From contig NZ_UWYY01000004.1 of assembly GCF_900608595.1 (NCBI RefSeq), positions 248,001 through 312,000 of the forward strand: a stretch of 64,000 nt of DNA, in the 5' to 3' direction. Numbering within the stretch: the stretch's first letter is position 1; each line of letters begins with the position of its first letter. Below the pieces are notes generated by a model, which searched no databases, was not told the DNA's origin, and saw nothing but the letters and a program-made list of their open reading frames with translations. This document shows, in pieces, positions 1-8,371 of this stretch. The translations under genes were made by a program, and so were the position numbers. This DNA is from Promicromonospora panici (lineage in GTDB: Bacteria; Actinomycetota; Actinomycetes; Actinomycetales; Cellulomonadaceae).

Positions 1-52
1 GGAGGATGAGGGCAGCATCGAGTTCTCGCTGCAGCTCCAGCCCGGGCAGTAA
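1..52 (+). CDS. C-terminal end of an unidentified protein (partial)
   Basis: An open frame enters from the left edge and stops with TAA at 50-52. The last sixteen codons read EDEGSIEFSLQLQPGQ. Too little remains to name a family. It ends about 50 bases before the sigma factor start, on the same strand, so it could belong to the same transcription unit. Confidence 0.4.
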   Translation, partial: EDEGSIEFSLQLQPGQ

Positions 53-101
53 CGGGGCGACGCGAGCGGCGGCGGGACCATGACCAGGAGAGGATCTGCC
101 T

Positions 102-602
102 GTGGGCGCCGAGGATGAGCTCCTCGCAGCGGTGCACGACACACATGCCGGTGCGCTGTACCGGTACGTCGTGCGCCGCACGGGCGACGAGGAGGAGGCG
201 CGCGACGTCGTGCAGGAGACCCTGCTACGCGCGTGGCGGCACCCCGAGGTGCTCGAACGGTCCGAGGAGCACGTGCGCGCCTGGCTGTTCACGGTCGCCC
301 GGAACCTCGTCGTCGACCACCTGCGCAGCGCCCGCCGCAACCGCGAGCACACCGGTCACGTGCCCGACCGCGAGGAGCGTGACGCGACCCAGGCCGTCCT
401 CGACTCCTGGCTCGTCGCCGACGCGCTGGTGTCACTGTCGCCGGCGCACCGGGCGGTGGTCGTGGGCGCGTACTACGGCGGCCGCTCGGTCGCCGAGCTC
501 GCCACCGAGCTGGGCATCGCGCCCGGGACGGTGAAGTCGCGGCTGCACTACGGGCTGCGTGCGCTGCGCCTGGCGCTGCAGGAGAAAGGAGTCACATCAT
601 GA
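102..602 (+). CDS. ECF-type RNA polymerase sigma factor (SigL/SigK-like)
   Basis: A 166-residue sigma-70 family extracytoplasmic-function factor that should direct RNA polymerase to a small stress regulon. Region 2 is visible as LYRYVVRRTGDEEEARDVVQ followed by AWLFTVARNLVVDHLR. Region 4 is visible as LSPAHRAVVVGAYYGG and the helix-turn-helix GTVKSRLHYGLRALR. The GTG start is preceded by an AGGAGAGG ribosome site at 87-94. Its stop overlaps the anti-sigma start in an ATGA junction, so the two are translationally coupled, as is usual for sigma/anti-sigma pairs. The closest well-known type is SigL of mycobacteria, judged by the partner protein; the exact ECF group is not certain. Confidence 0.9.
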   Translation: MGAEDELLAAVHDTHAGALYRYVVRRTGDEEEARDVVQETLLRAWRHPEVLERSEEHVRAWLFTVARNLVVDHLRSARRNREHTGHVPDREERDATQAVLDSWLVADALVSLSPAHRAVVVGAYYGGRSVAELATELGIAPGTVKSRLHYGLRALRLALQEKGVTS

Positions 603-1447
603 TCCCGGCGTCTGAGGCAGGACACGGCGGCGACTACTACGCCGAGTGGGACGCGGCGTACGTGCTCGGCGCCCTGAGCCCGAGCGACCGTCGCGCCTAT
701 GAGCGGCACCTGGCCGACTGCGACGCGTGCCGCGCCGCCGTGGCCGAGCTCGCCGGCATGCCCGGCCTGCTCGGCACGCTCAGCCCGGCACATGCGGAGG
801 CACTCGTCGCGGAGGCACCCGGAGCGGCGGAGCTGCCCGACGGCGGTCCGGCCGGCCCGTCCGGCGTCGGCCGGGATGGCGACTCCCGTGGCGACACCGG
901 TGCCGAGCTCGCGCCGGTGATCCCGCTCGCGAGCCTCGCCCACGCGGCCCGCAGGTCCCGGTTCCGACGCCGGACGCTGGGCGCCGTGGCCGCGAGCGCC
1001 CTGGTCATCGCGGGGACGATCGGCGGTTCCGTGCTGACCGACCGTGGTGTGTTCGGCTCGCCGGACGGTGCGGGCACGACGCCGCCGTCGGCTGCCGTCG
1101 TGGATGCCCGGACGATCCAGCTGCGCCCCGTGGCCGGGGCGGACATGCGTGCCCAGCTGGTCGCCACGCCCACCGACTACGGGACGAAGCTGGAGTGGCG
1201 CTGCCACTATCCGCCCAGGCCCGGGCAGCAGGGGTCCGATGGCGGCTACGTGCCGCCGGAGCCGATCAGGTACGAGCTCGTACTGGTCGGCCGGGACGGT
1301 GCGCGCACCGTCGCGGCGACGTGGACGTGGTCGGGCGGTACGTCGCCGGGCCTGGACGCGTCGTCGGCGCTGCCGCTGACCGATATGGACCGGATCGAGA
1401 TCACTCTCGACGGGCAGGAGGAAGCGCTCGCCACGGCGACGCTATGA
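599..1447 (+). CDS. Zinc-associated anti-sigma factor (RslA-like)
   Basis: A 282-residue membrane-anchored anti-sigma factor that probably binds and silences the sigma factor encoded just upstream. The N-terminal cytoplasmic part has WDAAYVLGALSPSDRRAYERH and the zinc-binding HLADCDAC motif (HxxxCxxC) typical of the ZAS fold. One membrane helix follows near residues 125-145 (TLGAVAASALVIAGTIGGSV). The extracytoplasmic C-terminus resembles the anti-sigma-K/RskA sensor domain. The ATG overlaps the sigma stop. Loss of zinc or thiol oxidation is the known release trigger in this family; that trigger is inferred here. Confidence 0.88.
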   Translation: MIPASEAGHGGDYYAEWDAAYVLGALSPSDRRAYERHLADCDACRAAVAELAGMPGLLGTLSPAHAEALVAEAPGAAELPDGGPAGPSGVGRDGDSRGDTGAELAPVIPLASLAHAARRSRFRRRTLGAVAASALVIAGTIGGSVLTDRGVFGSPDGAGTTPPSAAVVDARTIQLRPVAGADMRAQLVATPTDYGTKLEWRCHYPPRPGQQGSDGGYVPPEPIRYELVLVGRDGARTVAATWTWSGGTSPGLDASSALPLTDMDRIEITLDGQEEALATATL

Positions 1448-1951
1448 GTGCACGTGCGGCTCGGGGTGCGGTTCGGGCCGCGGTTCCAGGATCACGACCG
1501 CCGTCTCGACCGAGCGGAGCGCGGCGTAGCCGTCGAGGTTCGCGTCGATCTCCTGCCACCTGGCCCACAGCCGCTCCCGCTCCTCGCCCCGGGCGGCCCT
1601 GGCGGTGACGAACCGGGATCCGTCGGCCAGGTCCACGGTGGCCTCGGGATGTGCCTGGAGATTGAGCCACCAGGCCGGTTCGCCGTCGGCCCAGCCGTTC
1701 ATCGCCAGGGTGATGAGGTTCGGGCCGTCCTCGACGTAGGCCAGGATCACGCTGTGCTCGCATCCGGTGCGGCGGCCCGTCGTGATCACGCGCAGGGTGC
1801 CCCAGCTGCGTGCCCTCGGACGACGGAGGCCCACCCGGCCCGCCGTGACCCGGTACAGACCGCGATGCAGCGCCCACGCGGTGCGGACGAACCAGCGCGG
1901 TGGGACCCGCGGCGCTGCCTCGCGCTCGGCTGACTTGTGTTCGTTCGACAC
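1442..1951 (-). CDS. Deazaflavin (F420)-dependent nitroreductase-family protein
   Basis: A 169-residue protein of the DDN/PF04075 split-barrel family, which uses F420 (sometimes FMN) to reduce quinones or nitro compounds. Family landmarks are LRVITTGRRTGCEHSVILAYVEDG, split here as ITTGRRTG and SVILAYVEDG, and later WWLNLQAHPEATVDL. The GTG start has a good GGAGGG site upstream. The 3' end overlaps the anti-sigma gene by six bases in a convergent arrangement. The physiological substrate cannot be read from sequence. Confidence 0.8.
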   Translation of the reverse strand: MSNEHKSAEREAAPRVPPRWFVRTAWALHRGLYRVTAGRVGLRRPRARSWGTLRVITTGRRTGCEHSVILAYVEDGPNLITLAMNGWADGEPAWWLNLQAHPEATVDLADGSRFVTARAARGEERERLWARWQEIDANLDGYAALRSVETAVVILEPRPEPHPEPHVHS

Positions 1952-2045
1952 GCTGACCCTCCGGGCTCGGATCGAGCCGCCTGCCAGTGCTCCACCCTCG
2001 CAGGCAAGCCTTCACCACCAGGATAGAAACCTCGCCCGGATGCGG

Positions 2046-2417
2046 CTATAGCCGAGCGACCAGGAAGCTCAGCACCGAAAGTACGAGGCACAACGGTGCC
2101 ATGGTGTACCGCTCCGGCTTGCTCCGGGATATTCCGTTCATCCCGATGCCGAGCACGAAGTAGGCGAACACCACCCACATGGCCACCGCGGGGAACGCCC
2201 CCGGAAACACGTCGGTCAGCCCGGCGCGATCGAGCCCGACCAGCGCGATGAGCGCGTAGATGAGAATCGAGATTCCGCTGCCGACGCGCAGGCGGGCGGG
2301 CAGGACCCGGTGCTGACCGCCCCAGGCGAAGTGCCCGATCGGCGCGCCGAGGATCAGCGCGATCTGGAAGACCGCCAGCACGGCGAGCAGGACGGCGAGA
2401 AGCAGCGCGGCGGTCAC
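2046..2417 (-). CDS. Small four-helix integral membrane protein, unknown function
   Basis: A 123-residue protein with about four hydrophobic segments: residues 2-24, 47-62, 73-92 and 105-121. The start is GTG at 2417. An N-terminal hydrophobic stretch leads into APIGHFAWGGQHRVLPARLRVGS, a pattern seen in actinobacterial hypothetical membrane proteins. No catalytic motif is seen. It stands alone between the reductase and the SDR gene, with 94 bases separating it from the reductase. I do not recognise a function. Confidence 0.6.
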   Translation of the reverse strand: MTAALLLAVLLAVLAVFQIALILGAPIGHFAWGGQHRVLPARLRVGSGISILIYALIALVGLDRAGLTDVFPGAFPAVAMWVVFAYFVLGIGMNGISRSKPERYTMAPLCLVLSVLSFLVARL

Positions 2418-2469
2418 ATTCGGGAGTGTAGGGGCGCGCTGGTGCGGGCAGGAGGAAAGTACGGCGGGT

Positions 2470-2573
2470 TCACCCGGTGGCCCGCAGCACGGACAGCTTG
2501 CCGTGGAGCGGTGCCGAGCCGTTGTTCACCGTGCCGTTCCCGAAGTCGCCGTGCGACTTGGCCCAGACGTGCT
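2470..2573 (-). pseudogene. C-terminal remnant of a lost coding sequence
   Basis: On the minus strand a reading frame of about 34 codons runs to a TGA at 2472-2470 and encodes QHVWAKSHGDFGNGTVNN and then GSAPLHGKLSVLRATG. Its composition looks like real protein, but it has no start and it runs directly into the palindromic repeat at 2574-2636. It is best read as the tail of a gene whose upstream part was deleted or displaced. The family was not recognised, and chance open frame is possible in DNA this rich in G+C. Confidence 0.3.
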
Positions 2574-2636
2574 GGTTGTGAGCGCGATCTTGGCGCCTAC
2601 GCGCCCGTTCTAGGCGCAACGATCACGCCCACAACC
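2574..2636. repeat. 63-bp palindromic repeat, copy 1
   Basis: The element starts GGTTGTG and ends CACAACC, with about 24-nt imperfect arms and a 16-nt loop. Read on the minus strand it matches the element at 48576-48638 at 54 of 63 positions, loop included. It lies immediately downstream of the SDR stop (2643), where it could also act as a terminator. Conservation of the loop argues for a dispersed repeat family rather than two independent hairpins. Confidence 0.75.
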
Positions 2637-2642
2637 AAGCGG

Positions 2643-3476
2643 TCAGTGGTTCTCGGGGACCGTGATCGTGCCCGGGTCCGCGATGACGGCCACCCCCATC
2701 CGGCCGCCGTCGACGTCGAGCACCGTGCCGTGCACGAACTTCGCGTCGTCGGAGGCGAGGTAGACCACAGCGGCGCCGATGGCGTCCGGGTGGCCCGGTC
2801 CGCCCGCAGGTGTGCCGAGCGTGATGCCGCCCGCGAAGTCGACGGACGGGTCGAGCTCCGGCGGGCGGATGACCCCCGGTGACACCGCGTTGACGCGCAC
2901 GCCCTGCGGGCCGAGCTCGGCCGCCCAGGCACGGGTGAGCGTCTCGAGCGCGCCCTTGGTCGAGGCGTACAGGCCGCCCACGGGCAGCGCCAGCCGAGCG
3001 GCCCACGAGCCGAGGTTGATGATCGCGCCGCCGCCGTCCGCGACCATGTGGGGCGCCACGGCCTGGGTGAGGAAGAAGGGCGCCTTGACGTTCACGGCGT
3101 AGTAGCTGTCGAACGTCTCGGAGTCCGTGTCGGCCAGCACCGTGGCCGAGTAGATCCCGGCGTTGTTGACCAGGATGTCGATACGCCCGCCGAGCACGTC
3201 GGCCGCCGCGCCTGCGAGGGCATGGCTCGCCTCCGGGCTGCCGTCCAGGTCGGACGCGACGAAGTCGGCCTTGCCGCCCCGCTCGCGGATGCCGGCCACC
3301 ACCTCTTCGCCGCGCCGCACGTTCCGCCCGGAGACGACGACGTGCGCCCCCTCCGCCGCGAGCGCCTGCACGATCGACCGGCCGATGTTTCTGGTGGATC
3401 CGGTCACGAGGGCGGTCCGGTCCTGAAGCCGCCGCCCGTAGCCCGGCTGAGCGTGCTGAGTCGTCTGCTGTGTCAT
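2643..3476 (-). CDS. Short-chain dehydrogenase/reductase (3-oxoacyl reductase-like)
   Basis: A 277-residue classical SDR catalysing NAD(P)-dependent oxidation or reduction of an unidentified alcohol/ketone. The cofactor motif is TGSTRNIGR near residues 23-31, followed by NNAG, a catalytic Ser in INLGSWAA, and the YASTK (YxxxK) pair. The ATG at 3476 was chosen over an upstream frame extension because SDR homology begins about 15 residues later and the region beyond holds the operator. It is divergent from the TetR gene at 3543, which very probably represses it. The FabG-like C-terminus (VHGTVLDVDGG) is intact. Confidence 0.88.
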   Translation of the reverse strand: MTQQTTQHAQPGYGRRLQDRTALVTGSTRNIGRSIVQALAAEGAHVVVSGRNVRRGEEVVAGIRERGGKADFVASDLDGSPEASHALAGAAADVLGGRIDILVNNAGIYSATVLADTDSETFDSYYAVNVKAPFFLTQAVAPHMVADGGGAIINLGSWAARLALPVGGLYASTKGALETLTRAWAAELGPQGVRVNAVSPGVIRPPELDPSVDFAGGITLGTPAGGPGHPDAIGAAVVYLASDDAKFVHGTVLDVDGGRMGVAVIADPGTITVPENH

Positions 3477-3498
3477 GCGTCGGACGTTAGGAACCAAA

Positions 3499-3520
3499 TT
3501 TTGGACTAGCAAGTCCAGAA
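3499..3520. promoter_or_regulatory. Putative TetR operator between SDR and tetR
   Basis: The 66-bp divergent gap holds TGGACT (3502-3507), a 4-base spacer and AGTCCA (3512-3517), extended by TTTT/GAAAA flanks. A palindrome of this type between a TetR gene and its divergent target is the usual operator layout, so it should serve both promoters. Confidence 0.65.
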
Positions 3521-3542
3521 AAACGCTCGTACTGTCGGAGCC

Positions 3543-4127
3543 GTGAAGCTCACGCCGAAGGGCCAGGCGACCCGTCAGCGCATCATCGAGGGCGCCGCCG
3601 AGTACCTGCGCAGCAACGATCCGGGCGCCGTCACGCTCGACGACGTCCGTGCCGTCACCCACACCAGCAAGGGGCAGCTCTTCCACTACTTCCCGGACGG
3701 CAAGGAGGAGCTGCTGCTCGCTGTCGCGCGACACGAGGCCGGCCGGGTGCTCACCGACCAGGAGCCGCACCTCAGCGCGCTCGACACGTGGGAGTCGTGG
3801 TCGGCGTGGCGCGGCACGCTCCTGGCCCGGTATCGCGCGCAGGGCCGGTACTGCCCGCTCGGCGCGCTGATGGACCAGGTGTCGAGCACTCCCGGCGCGG
3901 CCTCGGTCGTGTCCGAGCTGCTGGGCCAGTGGCAGGGGCGGGTCAGCACCGGGGTCGTCACTATGCAGGGCAACGGCCTGGTCAGCACGGACCTGGACGC
4001 CGACCGGATCGCCGGGGCCTTCGTGGCCGGCATCCAGGGCGGCGTCCAGGTATTACGCGCCACGGGCAGCACGGACCAGCTGGAGGCGCTGCTCGACCTG
4101 ATGATCGACTATCTCCGCCGCCCCTGA
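3543..4127 (+). CDS. TetR-family regulator (LmrA/YxaF type)
   Basis: A 194-residue repressor. The N-terminal helix-turn-helix is TLDDVRAVTHTSKGQLFHYF, closely matching the TetR DNA-binding signature. The C-terminal half (CPLGALMDQVSS, AGAFVAGIQGGVQVLR) resembles the LmrA/YxaF subgroup, which often controls drug or quinone responses. The GTG start follows the palindromic operator at 3499-3520, so autoregulation and control of the divergent SDR are likely. It ends four bases before the convergent sulfatase stop. The inducer is unknown. Confidence 0.88.
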   Translation: MKLTPKGQATRQRIIEGAAEYLRSNDPGAVTLDDVRAVTHTSKGQLFHYFPDGKEELLLAVARHEAGRVLTDQEPHLSALDTWESWSAWRGTLLARYRAQGRYCPLGALMDQVSSTPGAASVVSELLGQWQGRVSTGVVTMQGNGLVSTDLDADRIAGAFVAGIQGGVQVLRATGSTDQLEALLDLMIDYLRRP

Positions 4128-4131
4128 CCCC

Positions 4132-5682
4132 TTACTTCGCCGCGTACGTCGTCTCGTCGAGACCCGACTGGGTCGGGTCGTGGTCCACCTCGCCGACGTC
4201 GTACATCGTCGTCATCCAGTGGTAGAAGTTGTCGCCGCGTTCGCGGAGCAGCCGGTACAGCCGCCCCATCATGCGCCGCTGGACGTCCGCCAGCCCCGGC
4301 TCGTCGTAGACGTTGGCCAGCTCGTCCGGGTCGGTCAGCAGGTCGTACAGCTCGTTCACGGAGTCCGGGTTGACCACCAGCTTGTACCGGTCGTCCCGCA
4401 GCATGCGCTGCGGGTACGGGAAGTGGTGCCCGTGGAACTCGCACACGATGTCCTGCTGCCACGGCACGTCCTCCCCCCGGGCCAGCGGCAGCAGGCTGCG
4501 CGAGTCCACCGCCGGCTCGGGGTCGATCCCGGCCAGCTCCAGGATCGTGGCCGTGCAGTCCAGCAGGCTCACGAACTCGGTGCGCACCTGGCCCGCCGGT
4601 CCACCCGGCACCCGGAGCAGGCCCGGCGTGCGGTAGATGTCCTCGTACATCGCTGGGCCTTTGTCGTGCAGGCGGTGCGCCCCGGTGAACTCGCCGTGGT
4701 CGCACGTGAAGAACACCGCCGTGTCGTCGACCAGACCCAGCCGCTCCAAAGCGTCCATGACCCGGCCGATCTGCTGGTCGATCAGCGTCACGTACCCCCA
4801 GTAGACGGCGATCAGCTTGCGCGTCACCTCGATGGGCATCGTGTCGAACGTCCAGTGCGCGCTGTAGTTCGCCTGGACCGGCGGCTTGCCCTCGAAGGTC
4901 TCGGCGATCGAGGCCGGCAGCTCGACGTCGGCCGGGTCGAACATGTCGAAGTACTCGTCCGGCACGATGTACGGCAGGTGCGGCCCGAAGAAGCTGAGCT
5001 CCAGGAAGAACGGCCGCGCTCCCGACCGGTACTCGTCCGCGTAGCGCTCCAGCAGCTCTATCGTCCGGGTCGCCAGGTAGTGCTCGAACGTGGCCTCCAC
5101 GGGCTGGTGCAGCCGCGCCGCGAGAAGGTTGCCCGGACCGCCGTTGGGCAGCGTGCCGCGCACCCTGTCGCTGATCTCGTACGGCGGCAGGTCGTGTTCA
5201 CGCAGGTAGGCCAGGTAGTCCTCGTTCTCCACGGGGTTGTGCCACCCCGGCAGGTCCGGGCCGTCGAACCCGAAGTGACCGGCGTTCTTCACCGTCCCGG
5301 TGTGCCACTTGCCCACGAGCCCGGTGTTGTACCCGTGCTCGCGCAGCGCCTCGACGAAGGTGAACGTGCCGTCGGCCAGGTCCTCCTGATAGCCCACGTT
5401 GCGCTCGTGGTTCGCCAGCACCTGGTGCCGGAACGGCGCCTGCCCGGTGAGCAGGCTCGCACGTGACGGCGTGCAGATCGCCGTCGGCGTGTACCACCGG
5501 TCGAACCGTGTGCCGGTGCGGGCCAGCTCGTCGAGCACCGGCGTGGACGCGTGCGGGTTGCCGTAGGTGCCGAGCGTGTCGGCCCGGTGCTGGTCGGTCA
5601 TCAGGAACAGGACGTTCCGCCGCGGCGTCGCCCCGGTCTCGGCGCCCGGATCGGTCGGTGCGTCTGCCACCGGGTCACTCAC
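4132..5682 (-). CDS. Sulfatase (arylsulfatase/alkaline phosphatase superfamily)
   Basis: A 516-residue type I sulfatase that hydrolyses a sulfate ester. The metal/substrate signature FLMTDQHRADTLG is near residues 26-38. The formylglycine site is Cys70 in CTPSR (CxPSR), followed by ASLLTG, and the second signature GLVGKWHTG is near residue 120. No signal peptide is seen, so it acts in the cytoplasm. The start overlaps the binding-protein stop by 8 bases, placing it last in the ROK-ABC operon. This recalls the Pseudomonas atsRBC-atsA sulfate-ester cluster. The formylglycine-generating enzyme it needs is not in this window. Confidence 0.92.
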   Translation of the reverse strand: MSDPVADAPTDPGAETGATPRRNVLFLMTDQHRADTLGTYGNPHASTPVLDELARTGTRFDRWYTPTAICTPSRASLLTGQAPFRHQVLANHERNVGYQEDLADGTFTFVEALREHGYNTGLVGKWHTGTVKNAGHFGFDGPDLPGWHNPVENEDYLAYLREHDLPPYEISDRVRGTLPNGGPGNLLAARLHQPVEATFEHYLATRTIELLERYADEYRSGARPFFLELSFFGPHLPYIVPDEYFDMFDPADVELPASIAETFEGKPPVQANYSAHWTFDTMPIEVTRKLIAVYWGYVTLIDQQIGRVMDALERLGLVDDTAVFFTCDHGEFTGAHRLHDKGPAMYEDIYRTPGLLRVPGGPAGQVRTEFVSLLDCTATILELAGIDPEPAVDSRSLLPLARGEDVPWQQDIVCEFHGHHFPYPQRMLRDDRYKLVVNPDSVNELYDLLTDPDELANVYDEPGLADVQRRMMGRLYRLLRERGDNFYHWMTTMYDVGEVDHDPTQSGLDETTYAAK

Positions 5683-6697
5683 CCGCCTTGACGAACTGGT
5701 CGCCGGTGTAGAACTCGCTCGGCTCCACGGGCTCCTCGAGCTGCCCGGCCCCGACGAAGTAGTCCTGCATGCCGGTCAGCCACGTGTCGACCGTGCCGTC
5801 CTGCGTGAGCTCGTCGATCTCCTCGACCGTCAGGACCTGCACGTTGGCGGCGTCCGCCTCGACGTCGGCCACGTCGAGCTTGTTGAAGTCGGCGGTGAGC
5901 TGGATCGTCTCGTCCATGTGCTCCGACCGGTAGGTCATGGCCTCACGCAGCACCTTGAGCACGGCGTCCACCTTCTCGGGGTCCTCGGCGACGACGTCGT
6001 TGCCGGCCACGAACGCCGTCGGGAAGGCGACGGTCTCCTCGAAGTCGGTGTTGTCGGCGAGCTCGACCAGGTCGGGCACCTGCTCCTTGACGGTCGCGAG
6101 CGACGGGTACCAGAACCCCGCGGCGTCGACCTGGCCTGACGACAGCGCCGCCACGATGGCCGGCGGCTCCATGGGCACGAGCTCGACGTCGTCCTTGGTC
6201 ATCCCCACCTCCTCCAGCGCGAGGGTGAGGATCATGTCGCCCGACGTACCCTCCGGCACGGCGACCGTCTTTCCCTCCAGGTCCTCGACGGACTCGATGC
6301 CGGGCTGCGCGACGACGCGGTCGGCCCGGCCGAGCGTGTTCAGCGCGACGATCTTCGCCTGGCCCGACGCGGGCAGCCAGAACGCGCCCGGGCCGATGTA
6401 CCCGAAGTCGAGGTCGCCGGTGCCGAGCGCCTGGATCTGCAGCGGCCCGTTCGTGAACGACGACGTCATGGCGTCGATGCCGTGCTTCTCCCACAGCCCC
6501 TGGTCCTCGGCGATGGCCAGCAGGCTGGTGCCGTTGAAGTCGGGGATGTAGCCGAAGTTGACCTCGATGGTGCCGCCGTCGCTCCCGCCGGCGGCGTCGC
6601 CGGAGGAGCAGGCGCCGACCGACAGCACGAGGGCGAGGCCGGCGAGCATCGCACCAAAGCCTCTCTTGGAAAATGGCAGAGCCCTGGAAATTCGCAT
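5675..6697 (-). CDS. ABC substrate-binding lipoprotein, SsuA/TauA/NMT1 family
   Basis: A 340-residue lipoprotein with the lipobox LSVGAC near residue 30. The mature part begins with EVNFGYIPDFNGTSLLAIAE, followed by GDLDFGYIGPGAFWLPAS, characteristic of the sulfonate/nitrate/taurine binding-protein family (PF09084/PF13379). Coupling to a sulfatase rather than a sulfonate monooxygenase suggests the ligand is an organic sulfate ester. That ligand is an inference from context. Transcribed with the ATPase (55-bp gap) and the permease upstream. Confidence 0.88.
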   Translation of the reverse strand: MRISRALPFSKRGFGAMLAGLALVLSVGACSSGDAAGGSDGGTIEVNFGYIPDFNGTSLLAIAEDQGLWEKHGIDAMTSSFTNGPLQIQALGTGDLDFGYIGPGAFWLPASGQAKIVALNTLGRADRVVAQPGIESVEDLEGKTVAVPEGTSGDMILTLALEEVGMTKDDVELVPMEPPAIVAALSSGQVDAAGFWYPSLATVKEQVPDLVELADNTDFEETVAFPTAFVAGNDVVAEDPEKVDAVLKVLREAMTYRSEHMDETIQLTADFNKLDVADVEADAANVQVLTVEEIDELTQDGTVDTWLTGMQDYFVGAGQLEEPVEPSEFYTGDQFVKAGE

Positions 6698-6752
6698 GGG
6701 GGTGTCCTTAGTAATGGTTCGGGGTACGGCGGGGAAGCTGGTGGACGGCGGG

Positions 6753-7562
6753 CTAGCGCCCGGCCGGCTGGTGGTAGACGGCGCGCCACACGCGGTTGCG
6801 CAGCTCGCCGAACTCGGGGCTCAGGCGCACCTCCTCGGTGCGCGGGTAGGGCAGGTCGACGTCGATCACCTCGTGGATGCGGCCCGGCCGGGCCGCCATG
6901 ACCACCACGCGGCCGGCGAGGAACACCGCCTCGTCGACGTCGTGCGTGATGAACAGGACCGTGCGCTTCTCGCTGCTCCAGGTCTCGAGCAGCTGCTCCT
7001 GCAGGCGCACTCGCGTCAGGGCGTCGAGCGCGCCGAACGGCTCGTCCATGAGCAGGATCGACGGGTTGACGGCGTAGGCGCGGGCGATGGCGCAGCGCTG
7101 CTTCATGCCGCCCGACAGCGTCTTGGGCAGCGCGTCGGCGAACTGCTCCAGGCCGACCAGGCGCACGTAGTGCTCGGCGCGCTCGCGCCGCTCGGCGGCG
7201 GGCAGTCCCGCGACCTTGAGCCCGAACTCGACGTTCTTGCGCACGGTCAGCCAGGGGAACAGCGCGTACTGCTGGAAGATGACGCCGCGCTCCGGCCCGG
7301 GGCCGGTCACGCCGGCGCCGTCCACGAGCACCTCGCCCGACGTCGGCGTCTCGAGGCCCGCGACGATGTTCATCAGGGTGGACTTGCCGCAGCCCGAGGG
7401 GCCGACCACAGTCACGAACTCGTTGTCGGCGACGTCGAGCGAGACGCCGTCGAGAGCGACGAACTCCTCGTCCTTGAGCGCGAACGTCTTGCGGGTGTCG
7501 CGCACCGAGATCTTCGCGGCGTCCGTCATGGTCCTGGGGGTCTCCTGCGTGGTGGTGGTCAT
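6753..7562 (-). CDS. ABC transporter ATPase, SsuB/TauB family
   Basis: A 269-residue nucleotide-binding subunit of the SsuB-type importer. Walker A is GPSGCGKST, the Q-loop is FQQYALFPW, the signature is LSGGMKQR, Walker B is [12 protein letters not shown], and the switch is FITHDVDEA. The ATG at 7562 overlaps the permease TGA (ATGA) and has an AGGAG ribosome site inside the permease 3' end. This makes the coupled start more likely than the long upstream open frame. It powers uptake with the permease at 7559-8371 and the binding protein at 5675-6697. Confidence 0.92.
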   Translation of the reverse strand: MTTTTQETPRTMTDAAKISVRDTRKTFALKDEEFVALDGVSLDVADNEFVTVVGPSGCGKSTLMNIVAGLETPTSGEVLVDGAGVTGPGPERGVIFQQYALFPWLTVRKNVEFGLKVAGLPAAERRERAEHYVRLVGLEQFADALPKTLSGGMKQRCAIARAYAVNPSILLMDEPFGALDALTRVRLQEQLLETWSSEKRTVLFITHDVDEAVFLAGRVVVMAARPGRIHEVIDVDLPYPRTEEVRLSPEFGELRNRVWRAVYHQPAGR

Positions 7563-8371
7563 CGTCGCTCCTGCCATCCGGTGAGCTTGGTCTCCGCCGC
7601 GAGCAGCAAGCGGTCCATCACCAGGCCGAGGACGCCGATGACGACGATGCTGACGAAGATCGTCGCGAGGTCGTAGTAGGTCTGGGCCTGCTGCATGCGG
7701 GACCCGAGGCCCGCCTGCGCGGCGAGCAGCTCGGCGGCCACGAGGGTGGCCCATGCCGACCCGAGGCCCACCCGCATGCCGACGAGGATGAACGGCGAGG
7801 ACGCCGGCACGACGACGCGGAGGAAGATCGTGCCGTCCTTCGCGCCGAGCACGCGGGCCGCGTTGATGAGCGTCCGGTCGACGCTCACGACACCCTGGTA
7901 CGTCGAGATGACGCACGCCAGGAACGCCGCAAGGAAGATGACGAACACCTTGGGCAGCTCGCCGATGCCCATCAGCACCAGCACCAGCGGCAGCAGCGCC
8001 AGCGGCGGGATGGTGCGGAAGAACTGGATCCACGGCTCGAACAGGCCCCGGGCCGGCGTGTACCAGCCCATGAGGAACCCGACCGGGATAGCGGCGGCCG
8101 AGCCGAGCAGGAACCCGGCCAGGACGCGGCCGAGGCTCGCCGTCAGGTCCTCCATCAGGGTGCCGTCGGCGGCCAGCTCGACCGCCTTGGCCAGCACCTC
8201 CGGCGGGGTCGGGAGCTGGAGCCCGCTGAGGGCCAGGAGCCACCAGATCCCGATGCCGCCCACCACCGAGACGGTGTTCAGGACGAGCAGGGTGGTTCTC
8301 TTCCCCGTGCGACGCCGGGGTGGTGACCCGTTCTTCGCCGCGGTGGGGGTCGACACGGTCGACGTTGTCAC
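7559..8371 (-). CDS. ABC transporter permease, SsuC/TauC family
   Basis: A 270-residue inner-membrane permease with about six helices after a basic N-terminus. The binding-protein-dependent EAA loop, which contacts the ATPase, is visible as [21 protein letters not shown]. The GTG start overlaps the ROK stop (GTGA) and its stop overlaps the ATPase start. The regulator, permease and ATPase are therefore strung together by 4-base overlaps, indicating one mRNA and coupled translation. Confidence 0.9.
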   Translation of the reverse strand: MTTSTVSTPTAAKNGSPPRRRTGKRTTLLVLNTVSVVGGIGIWWLLALSGLQLPTPPEVLAKAVELAADGTLMEDLTASLGRVLAGFLLGSAAAIPVGFLMGWYTPARGLFEPWIQFFRTIPPLALLPLVLVLMGIGELPKVFVIFLAAFLACVISTYQGVVSVDRTLINAARVLGAKDGTIFLRVVVPASSPFILVGMRVGLGSAWATLVAAELLAAQAGLGSRMQQAQTYYDLATIFVSIVVIGVLGLVMDRLLLAAETKLTGWQERR